64,000 bases of DNA, from positions 100,786 through 164,785 of the forward strand of contig JAOAIJ010000016.1 in NCBI GenBank assembly GCA_026414765.1, read 5' to 3'. The notes beneath the pieces were generated by a model. The model did no database searches. It worked only from the letters and a program-made list of their open reading frames with translations, and was not told the origin of the DNA. The DNA is from Clostridia bacterium. GTDB lineage: Bacteria > Bacillota > Clostridia > Acetivibrionales > DSM-27016. Made by a program: the position numbers and the translations under genes. Within the stretch, counting starts at the first letter, position 1; the number at the start of each line of letters is the position of its first letter. Of this stretch, positions 52,823-61,700 are shown piece after piece.

Positions 52823-54901
52823 ATGAGTTGGAATAAAAGCCGGAAGGGAGGAATAGCTGTATTTCAGTGTATCATACTGACAGGGCTTTTACTATTTGCA
52901 GGTATCATGATTGATATTGCCAGAATAATGCTGGCTGAGAAGGAAGTCCAAAGTGCAGTCAATGCAGCAGCAAGGTCTGTATTGGCAAATTATGATGAAA
53001 ATCTTGCCGGTGATTATGGCTTGTTTGCCCTGAATACAGTTTCAAAAGCAGACACTGCCAATGAAGAATTTTTTAGATATCTTTCTGCCAATCTTCAGGT
53101 TTCTGCAAAGGGCTTTAACCTCATAAGGTACAAATTAGATAAAGGCAAAACTTCAGCCTGTGGTTACAGGAGTATAATAAGCAACAGTGATAATGCTTTT
53201 AAAGAGCAGATATTGGAATATGTGAAGTACAGAGTACCCTTAATGGTAACAGAAAATATAATTGATAAAATTTCTGCTTCAGGGATATTCAGTAAAAAGG
53301 ATTTTGCGGTAAAAGCGAAAAATGCCAGAGAGAAGAGTACGAATGTCAAAGCAAATATAGAAAGGCTTAATGACAGCATTAAAGAACTAAATGGCACTAT
53401 ATCTTATGTAATGAATAATTCTGTAAACAGCTCAAATGTAAAGGAGTATACTGACAGGCTTAATGCACTGAAGAAATACTGTACTGAGGCTGTGGGCGGC
53501 GCGGGCGTACTGGATGAAAGCATATTTGCATACAGGAAAGCTGCGGATGAGGCTTGCAAGTATGCTGAATCAGCAAATAATGATGAAGCGCTACAGGGGG
53601 AGGCTGCGATAAAAACATGTGACAAGGAGTTTGGAGATGCTGATGGAGCAATAAGTAAAACTTTAAAAGAGGCTTCAGTACTGCTTGCAGAAGTCAGTAC
53701 ATATCAGATGCTGGCAGAGCCTCTTCTTAAGAATATTAGTACACTGTCTTTGGAAATAAGTATATTAAATGAACGGAATGGGTTTTTAAATGCTTCAAAG
53801 GAAAAAGGTAAGAAGGGTAGAGGTGAAACTGAAGAAATTTATAAAGCTATTGAACAGAATAATGACAGGATTAGAATGCTTGAATCTGAGATGGAAACAT
53901 ACTTGCAGGATATAAATAAGCTGAAAGGCAGTCTTCCCCTTAGGGAGCTGAACGAAATAAAGGTGCGGGAGGCCTCAGACGTGCCGGAAGAAAGGCCTGA
54001 GCGTGATCATGAGAATGCCAGCGGCAAGTTATCTGCTTTGAGTGACAAGTTTAGTAAGCTTCTTGGATATAAAAGCATAAAGGATGAGTGGCTTATTACT
54101 GGTAGTGAATTTGAGCAGGCAAAGCAGAAGGAAATAATTGATCCTAAAACATTTGACAATAGGCAAATTCTTACGGATGAAAAGCACCTTAAGGAGGCTG
54201 AAACTGCTGGGGAAGATGCATTTGCTTTGATAGATAGAATCAGGACGGCAGTTGAAGCAGGGGTAGAAAAGCTATATATAGTCGAATATATTATGGACAA
54301 ATTTACATACCATTCATCACTTACAGAAAGAGACCATTACTTCCGGAAGGGGGAGGTAGAATATATTTTGTGGGGAGGAAAAAGTCAGAATGCAAATATA
54401 GCACAAACAATAAGAGCAGTAGGCATAATGAGATATGCAATAAACTCTGTAGATTATTTTGCTACAAGCAAGGTACCCCACCCGGTCTTAAGATTGGTCT
54501 ATGCTGCCGGAAGAGGACTGGTGCAATCCTTTATTGACTGCTATGAACTCTACGGAGGAAAAAGCATCAGTATATGCCCTACACTGAAAAAGTCTGAACT
54601 CAAGGTTGACTATGCAGAGCATTTAAGAATTTTTCTTCTACTGCAATCTGCTGTTAGTGAGAATACACAATTAAATAATATCCGCCAGCTTATACAGGTG
54701 AACAGCAAATGCCCCGATTATGAATCCAGGCTCCGGAACCCTGGTTTCATGCTTTCAGACTACAACACTGCTTTGAGAGCGAAGGTTTCAGTAGAAATCA
54801 ATCTATGGTTTCTCCCCCTGCTCAAACCTGAAATGCTTGGATTTTCTGGTTTTAAAGGATCGAAGTATGTCATAAGCAAAGAGATACATGTGGATTACTA
54901 A
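52823..54901 (+). CDS. DUF5702 TadG-like pilus-associated protein
   Basis: 692 residues. RKGGIAVFQCIILTGLLLFAG is a TadE/TadG-like helix at the N-terminus, with Gln where pilins have Glu at +5; AEKEVQSAVNAAARSVLANYDENLAGDYGLFAL is the DUF5702 opening. Residues 160-420 are mostly helical and coiled-coil-like (NIERLNDSIKELNGTISYV, IEQNNDRIRMLESEMETYL), and the C-terminal part turns beta-rich. Probably extracellular. Ten bases after the TadE-like gene. Confidence 0.8.
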   Translation: MSWNKSRKGGIAVFQCIILTGLLLFAGIMIDIARIMLAEKEVQSAVNAAARSVLANYDENLAGDYGLFALNTVSKADTANEEFFRYLSANLQVSAKGFNLIRYKLDKGKTSACGYRSIISNSDNAFKEQILEYVKYRVPLMVTENIIDKISASGIFSKKDFAVKAKNAREKSTNVKANIERLNDSIKELNGTISYVMNNSVNSSNVKEYTDRLNALKKYCTEAVGGAGVLDESIFAYRKAADEACKYAESANNDEALQGEAAIKTCDKEFGDADGAISKTLKEASVLLAEVSTYQMLAEPLLKNISTLSLEISILNERNGFLNASKEKGKKGRGETEEIYKAIEQNNDRIRMLESEMETYLQDINKLKGSLPLRELNEIKVREASDVPEERPERDHENASGKLSALSDKFSKLLGYKSIKDEWLITGSEFEQAKQKEIIDPKTFDNRQILTDEKHLKEAETAGEDAFALIDRIRTAVEAGVEKLYIVEYIMDKFTYHSSLTERDHYFRKGEVEYILWGGKSQNANIAQTIRAVGIMRYAINSVDYFATSKVPHPVLRLVYAAGRGLVQSFIDCYELYGGKSISICPTLKKSELKVDYAEHLRIFLLLQSAVSENTQLNNIRQLIQVNSKCPDYESRLRNPGFMLSDYNTALRAKVSVEINLWFLPLLKPEMLGFSGFKGSKYVISKEIHVDY

Positions 54902-54915
54902 AAGAAGGAGGATGT

Positions 54916-55920
54916 ATGAAAGGCCGTACTAATAAAATAAATGGAGCAGTTACTGTTGAAGCGTGTCTGACATTTCCTTTTTTTCTGTTCTTTCTTCTCA
55001 CCCTTATTTTTGTCATAAAGCTCGCTTGTATAGATATTGTGCTTAGTCATGCAGCTAATGAAACAGTAAAGCAAATTGCATGTGCAGCCTATCCTGTAAA
55101 GTTTTTAAACCAGCTCGAAGACGAAGCCTTTTTGGGAAACTCAGGATACGCTATTCCGGACTTCAGTGATGAGATACAAAGAGCAGGAAGGTATCTGGCG
55201 GAAGGTTCGGAGGAAGATACTCTGGCCATGGTGGTTTCAGGCGGAAACATCCGGGGAAGAACATTGGATTCAGTGTTGGACAAAGCTGTCGTCATGCTAA
55301 AAGACAGTGTTAAGGAATATGTTACCGGGAAAGCAGGAAGCAGTTATTATGAGATTAAGACCAAAGCGAAATATGCTGCAGCAAAGATACTGATTGATAA
55401 ATTTGTAAAGGGGACATATGTCCATGGGGATAAAGTTGAATATGCCTTTGTGCAACTGCCGCAGAGTTTAGTGGAGTATAGCATGAGAAATAAGGATGTT
55501 TCATACTTGAAAGCCTGCAAGGACATGGGTTTTTTACCGGCCCAAGATGATGCCGTTATTGCACTCAGATATAAAGTAAGAGTTCCAGTTCCGTTTTTTG
55601 ATGGCAGAGAGATAGTATTAAGTCATGTATGTGTAGAAAAAGCATGGGTAAAAGGGAGTAACGGGATATATTCCTCTGTTCGCCCCGATGGAAAGGAAGG
55701 CGGCAAGGAAGATCCAGAAGAAGGGTCTCTTGTAGAAGACAGTTATAGAAGGCTGGGAGATGAAACCGTGTATATTACGAGCACGGGAGAAAAGTATCAT
55801 AAGGCTGACTGCCCATGTCTGAGATCAAGCAGGAGGCTCATAAAGCTTTCTGATGCGGAAAGAAAGGGGTATGGGAAGTGCAGGGTATGCAGTAATAAGG
55901 GGAAGTGGAATTTTTATTAA
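54916..55920 (+). CDS. TadE-like pseudopilin with C-terminal cysteine ribbon
   Basis: 334 residues. INGAVTVEACLTFPFF gives a prepilin-like signal (cleavage after Gly, Glu at +5) and one helix. The C-terminal about 40 residues, TSTGEKYHKADCPCLRSS...GYGKCRVC, form a Cys4-type ribbon seen at the ends of many secreted Firmicutes proteins. The codons for GTYVHG contain the exact core of the operon's promoter palindrome (55412-55425). AGAAGGAGGATGT site. Confidence 0.8.
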   Translation: MKGRTNKINGAVTVEACLTFPFFLFFLLTLIFVIKLACIDIVLSHAANETVKQIACAAYPVKFLNQLEDEAFLGNSGYAIPDFSDEIQRAGRYLAEGSEEDTLAMVVSGGNIRGRTLDSVLDKAVVMLKDSVKEYVTGKAGSSYYEIKTKAKYAAAKILIDKFVKGTYVHGDKVEYAFVQLPQSLVEYSMRNKDVSYLKACKDMGFLPAQDDAVIALRYKVRVPVPFFDGREIVLSHVCVEKAWVKGSNGIYSSVRPDGKEGGKEDPEEGSLVEDSYRRLGDETVYITSTGEKYHKADCPCLRSSRRLIKLSDAERKGYGKCRVCSNKGKWNFY

Positions 55921-55937
55921 CGGCGGGGGAGAGCAGA

Positions 55938-57401
55938 ATGCCAGATGTGACTCAAAATAAATACAACTATACATATGAGAGGAATGCTACAGCCAGCTAT
56001 CTTGTGGCAGAGATTGGTAAAAGTGAAGAGGTACAGGAATACCAGGTTGAAATGATTGCAAATAATCCAACCTCCGGTATTTTGCCTCTCTATATAAGAA
56101 GGAAGGATCAGAGGGTTAAACTTTACTATAATATTACATCTAAAGTACCTCTGACATGGATTCTTAAGAGAAAAAAGCTAAATAAGAATGAATTTATGGG
56201 AATCTTGTGTGGGGTTATTAAGCCTATTATGGAGGCCTGCAATTATTTCCTTAAGGAAAGCAGTTTTATTCTGGATGAAAACTATATATTTGTCAGTCCG
56301 GATTTGTCGGGAATTTCTCTGGTGTACCTTCCGATGCCTCTAGCAGGAGATTTCCAGAATAATTTTAAAGATTTTGTTTTAAGGTTTATAACGTCTTTGG
56401 CTGATGTAGAAGATAGCCCATCCGATAATTACCTGCAGTGCATACTGGTAGCAGTAAAACAGGAAAATTTCAATATAGCAGGGTTTGACAGGTTTTTAAA
56501 GGACATGTGCCTTACTCAATCTCCAAAGACTGAAGGGGATGTTGCAAAACAAGAATCCTGTGAGAAAAATAGCAGCGACTTCCTTATGCCCCCTGTAAAT
56601 AATCCTAAAATGGATTTGAAGGAGAAGGGAAAAAAGAAGATGAGAAATACCATCAGAGCCTGGCGGGTTCTTGCCCTGATTTTATCACAAGTTGCTGTTG
56701 TAGCGGTGCTCATAGGCTTATTCACATCGGGAGTTTTGGAGTCTATCAGTAAGGAGGATGCTACTTCGATTATTTCAGGACTGGCTCTGATAGTAGGAGC
56801 GGCGGATTTCCTGATAATAAGAGCAATTTTATCAGGGGTGAATAGTGGACAAAAAGCAGGTGAAAGCAGCGGCGGAGAATATGACACAGCTGTAAAAAAA
56901 CAATCAAACAGGTTGAAGGTAAACGATTTTGAAAGTAAAAATAAGAACAGTATAGAAAATGAAGTGCCTTTTTTACATAACAAGAAAGACTTGAATGGCA
57001 GGATAATAAACGAAAATAGGGATAACCCCGTATCTGATGGCAAGCTGACAATACCGAGAAAGAACAGCTATGAAACGGAGTTTCTTTCAAAGCACGAGGA
57101 GGTTTATCCTTACCTGCAGGGGACTGACAGCAGTACAGCAGAGAAGATACGCCTGACAAAGCAGCAGTTTATTATCGGAAGACTAGAAGGACAGGTGGAT
57201 TACGTGTGCAGCAATAATGCAGTGGGGAAGATGCATGCCGAAATCCTTCAAAGGGATGGAAGCTGCTACATCAAAGACCTGAATTCAAAAAACGGAACCT
57301 TTGTAAATAATGAGAGGATTGAAAGCAATAAGGAATATGTGCTTGAAAATAATGACAAGGTTTCTCTAGCAAACTGCGATTTCATATTTATTATACCGTA
57401 G
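55938..57401 (+). CDS. DUF6382 and FHA-domain membrane protein
   Basis: 487 residues from the ATG at 55938 (MPDVTQNKYNYTYERN), after GGGGGAGA. Residues 1-175 are a DUF6382-type cytoplasmic domain (LYYNITSKVPLTWILKRKKLNKNEF); two helices span about 240-290; a linker leads to a C-terminal FHA domain (about 405-487) with IIGRLEGQVDYV, KMHAEI and DLNSKNGTFVNNERI, the phosphothreonine-binding set. It may couple Ser/Thr phosphorylation to pilus assembly (inference). Confidence 0.85.
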   Translation: MPDVTQNKYNYTYERNATASYLVAEIGKSEEVQEYQVEMIANNPTSGILPLYIRRKDQRVKLYYNITSKVPLTWILKRKKLNKNEFMGILCGVIKPIMEACNYFLKESSFILDENYIFVSPDLSGISLVYLPMPLAGDFQNNFKDFVLRFITSLADVEDSPSDNYLQCILVAVKQENFNIAGFDRFLKDMCLTQSPKTEGDVAKQESCEKNSSDFLMPPVNNPKMDLKEKGKKKMRNTIRAWRVLALILSQVAVVAVLIGLFTSGVLESISKEDATSIISGLALIVGAADFLIIRAILSGVNSGQKAGESSGGEYDTAVKKQSNRLKVNDFESKNKNSIENEVPFLHNKKDLNGRIINENRDNPVSDGKLTIPRKNSYETEFLSKHEEVYPYLQGTDSSTAEKIRLTKQQFIIGRLEGQVDYVCSNNAVGKMHAEILQRDGSCYIKDLNSKNGTFVNNERIESNKEYVLENNDKVSLANCDFIFIIP

Positions 57402-57490
57402 ATGCTTGATTTATGATAACCATGGCTTTTCACAACGGGGTCTGTGTTAAGAAAATGTGCGTATAAGGCATGAGAAGCAGGAGGACTTTT

Positions 57491-58738
57491 ATGAGGATAA
57501 AAATGTGTAAGGCGGCAGTAACTATATTGATTTTTGTTACAGTACTGTATACAGCTATAAGTACTTTTGCAGCAGCAGAAACAAGTACGGCAGCTTTGCG
57601 GATGAGGCCCCTCGCTGATAAGCTTTCGGCTGTTACGAAAAATGATATTGATGAGGGCTTAAAAAAGTATAGTGATATAGGCATGCATTGGGGCAGATTC
57701 TGCATCGGAAAGCTTACGGTGCTTGATATTATTGGCGGCGGGGGACGGGACAGGTTCAACCCGGATGGAGAAATGAGTACAGCAGCATTCCTAAAAACAG
57801 TGGTCCTTTCATTGGGATACAAGATTCCTGCAGTAACAGGCCTGAAGTGGGCAGATCCTTACATAGAACAGGCAAGGAAGGATAAGCTGATAGATGTCGG
57901 TGAGTTTAAGGACTACACTAAGGCAATAACAAGAGAGCAGGCTTCAAAGATAATATACAGGGCAGCAATGCTATTCCAGCCTGACGTCAGTGAGCCGGGA
58001 TATATGGGAGTGATGCGGTGCAGAATAAAGGATTATGCAAAAATTGGGGATAAATACAAGGACTTTTTTGTGAAGTCATACGTACTCGGATATTTTGTAT
58101 TGGGTTCTAAGTCTGTTTGCAATCCACAGGACACGCTTACCAGAGCCCAGGCTTGTACTATAGTGATAAGGCTTCTTGATACAAGGGCAAGAGCTGCTTT
58201 TGCTGTGAAAGAAAATGAATATTACATTGGTACCGACGGAAAGAAATATTATCCTATATGGTCACTTGACCCGGTAAATGCAATAAATGTGGTGGAAAAA
58301 AATCTGAAAAAGAGTACAGGGTTTGTACAGAAGGGTGCAAGCGGGTTGGATGGGGCTTCATGGATATTTTATGAGAGCGAGGATGAGGCAGAAGCAAACC
58401 CAGTACACGGAATGGATTTTGATATAGGTTTGCATAATGATGAATCAACAATAAACATGAATAGATTATGTGAAGTAACACTATTTGATAAGAAGGCTAC
58501 TAAAGAAAAACATTTGGCGCTTATCTATGAATTATTAAAGTATTTCTTTGAGTATGAATTTCCGAAGGCAAAAACAGAGCTGGACAATATTTTTTCTAAA
58601 GACGGATGCCGTATTGATAGAGAAGTAAAGATAAATGAGAGATATTTGTGCATGCATGGCACTAAGAATATATCCATATCCATCACATGCAAAGGTGGAT
58701 TGAACTCAGAGCAGTATCTCAAAAAATACCCTAACTAG
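57491..58738 (+). CDS. Exported protein with three S-layer homology domains
   Basis: 415 residues from the ATG at 57491 (MRIKMCKAAVTI), with AGGAGGA upstream. Signal peptide ending near STFAA; SLH repeats at about 50-105 (IGKLTVLDIIGGGGRDRFNPDGEMSTAAF), 110-160 (WADPYIEQARKDKLIDVGEF) and 172-230 (SYVLGYFVLGSKSVCNPQDTLTRAQA). These bind secondary cell-wall polymer. The C-terminal part (230-415) is unrecognised. It may anchor pilus parts to the wall. Confidence 0.88.
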   Translation: MRIKMCKAAVTILIFVTVLYTAISTFAAAETSTAALRMRPLADKLSAVTKNDIDEGLKKYSDIGMHWGRFCIGKLTVLDIIGGGGRDRFNPDGEMSTAAFLKTVVLSLGYKIPAVTGLKWADPYIEQARKDKLIDVGEFKDYTKAITREQASKIIYRAAMLFQPDVSEPGYMGVMRCRIKDYAKIGDKYKDFFVKSYVLGYFVLGSKSVCNPQDTLTRAQACTIVIRLLDTRARAAFAVKENEYYIGTDGKKYYPIWSLDPVNAINVVEKNLKKSTGFVQKGASGLDGASWIFYESEDEAEANPVHGMDFDIGLHNDESTINMNRLCEVTLFDKKATKEKHLALIYELLKYFFEYEFPKAKTELDNIFSKDGCRIDREVKINERYLCMHGTKNISISITCKGGLNSEQYLKKYPN

Positions 58739-58759
58739 CTGCAGCAGGGGGCAGATATT

Positions 58760-61700
58760 ATGAGGAAAACAGGCAAACTGACTGCGGTTATTCAGGCAGC
58801 AGTTCTTCTTATGGTTGCAATACCGCTAAATGTGCAGGAGGTTCACGCTGCTTTATATACTACATATGAAGGGGGTGTTTCTATATCGGGTACTTTTAAA
58901 GATGCTAATGGAATGGCCAGCCCTATAGTATATAATGCAAAGGACCCCGGCTGTGACGGCAGTGATAAAGTATGGATCAGGCTGGTGCAAGCCAATGTGT
59001 TGCCCATATTTGTCACCAGCCCGGTTGTCATAAAGAATATTGGCGGTATAGATAAAAAATACGGTTTCAATTTTAAGCTTTGGAACGACAAGCATATAGC
59101 GGTATATGGGCAGGCAGCCGATGTAGGCATCAATCCCAGGATACCTGCTCAAAACGGCTACAAGGATTGGAAGACGGAGGAGGATGATGATACTTGCGGC
59201 ACATACTACCTGTACGATGGCGAGCGAGGCGAATACAGGTACCACGGCTATGATCATGCAGGGAACAAATACAGTAATACCAGCTTTCCCTTAGACTCAG
59301 CCCAGTCAAATATGAATTCATATAAGTGGCTATATAAGTCTTGGGAATTTCCTCACAATAAAGGTGAAGTTAGTGATTGGAATAGATATGTACTAAAAAA
59401 CTATGATGAATATTTGAGGAAGGGACAGCCTGGTACGGAAGCTGCAACAAAGGTAGCACAATGGATCAACAAAATGTATAAGGATGAGTATGATACAGAA
59501 AATAAGACGGCCGAGACCAAGCTTGATTTTGCAAAGGCTGAAGCTCCCAGAGACGTACGGGATACTGCTGCCTCATACAGCGGAGTACAGGCTTATAACT
59601 ATGCAAATGTAATGTCTGCGCCGACACTGACCTACCCGGGAGAAGCGAAGCTGTGGGTTAAGAGTGCAAAGAGCGGAAAGTATTATTACAGGACTACCTT
59701 TATCGAAGAAATCAACAGCAAAATAAAACAAACACCCACAGTTGACATAAAGATTATTAAAGGAAGCTTCACAGGCTTGAAAATAGACAGGAATATATCT
59801 AAAAAATCAGTTGAAGAGCAGGCAGATTACACTAAATACCTGAACAGTTCAAGGGAAATAACTATAAGGCTTTCAGGCCGTTACCCGGATAAGGATTACT
59901 ACAAATCTCCGGTATTAAGTACTGCCTACTACACAAGGAAGGACATGCTGGAGGGGCGTGAAGCCTGGCTGCTGCAGCTTAGCGATGATACAGGGATAAC
60001 AACATCTACAGTAATAAATAAGTTGAAAAAGGCTAAAACTGCAAACTATGCCGGTCCTGACGGCAGCTCCAGTGCTGCGGCTGATATTACACTAACCGCA
60101 AAAGTGTCGGAAATAATAAATGCTGTTGAGGAGGGTAAATCTACAGTCCCGGTACACTATAAGGCCACAGCAAGGTTTCATAACAGGCTTGCCGGGCCGG
60201 ATACAGGGGTTTCAGTGGAAGCACGGTCTGCAGAAGGAACCTTTAATATTCCCGTCGGTGCATCTGATACTAAAGACGGAAGCATAACTGTTGAGTACAT
60301 ATGTAACGGCATTTCCATAGCGGACCCTGAAATTCACTCAAATCTCTCTTTCAATACATATTCCTTCCCGGCAAAAAAAGTAGATGGTTATGACCTTGCT
60401 CCCGGTGAGCCGGTGGTAAAATCCGCTGTTATCACACAGGACGTTCCTAGCCGGGTTGTCAGGTTCAATTATGTTCAGAAGGCTTCCGTTGACAGTGAGG
60501 GAGACATTTTCTGGGAGGCTCCGCTGCCTGAATATATAGAACCGGATATAGGCCTCCCAGAGCCTGCATTTGATATTGTAGATTACCACCCGGCAGACAA
60601 TACCAGGTTTATAGATGCGGCAGGCAATCCTGTGGATATAGTGAGCAAACAGGTTTTTGTCGATGACAAACCTGTAAGCTATGATACTTTTTTCGGCGGA
60701 ACATATACCTTTGGTGAATCGGGCTATGACAGACTGGCAAACATTGTAATACGCTATACTGCCGCTGATGGCTCGGTATCTGCGGTATCCCGGTGGATAC
60801 GCGTTTTGAATACGAAACCGAGGGTGCAATTTGTATTTAGCGGCAGTTACAAGCAAAACAGAAAAATGACTGCCACCAATACATCATCCTGTGCCAATAC
60901 ACCTGAAGCTGCTGCCGCCTATCCCATTACACAATACAAGTGGTTTGTAGAAGCAACAGGAACAGATGAAGGTGACGGAACTGCTGCAGATGTCAAATCA
61001 GGCAAGGCCACTGATATACTGCGGGAGCTCACCTTCAAAAAGCCCGGGATGTACAGGGTGACACTGACAGGGATCAATTCCCTTGGAAGGGTCTCTGACC
61101 CTTACGTATTTGATTTTGAGATTCAACCGGATATAAGGCCTTCAGTGATCTGCGAGCTGGATAATGTATCTGTTGCCAGGGGTGAAACTATCAGGGCCTA
61201 TTACTTTGAAGCTGTCAGTACAGATGGTGATGCTATTGAGTCCACGGATGTATCTTTATACTATGATGCAGATGACGATGATGAGCCGGAGACATTGATA
61301 AATAACTGGAAAAATGTAAAAAACGGGGAGTTTCCGCAGTATACCCCTGATAAATTAGGTAAATACAGGTGGAAGATAATTTCAAGTGAAAAAATGCTGG
61401 GAGATATTGCACAAGAGCATATAACCAGCGATGATGCTGCTGCCGTTGAGAAAACGAGGGATTTCTGGGTAGACAATTATGTCCCTCAGACAGGGATTTA
61501 TTCGGATATACCTGTTGTTCGCCCGGCTGTGGATGTGTTCATAATGACTGATGCCAGCCTGGCTCAGGAAAAGATTGATTTCGTAAAGAATAGCAGGATG
61601 GATCTTAATAACTATTTAAGAGCTCATAATATTCTGCCTGTTTTGGAGCAGTGGGATATGAAGACCTATACGTATTCACAACCTGCAGATACAGTAAGCA

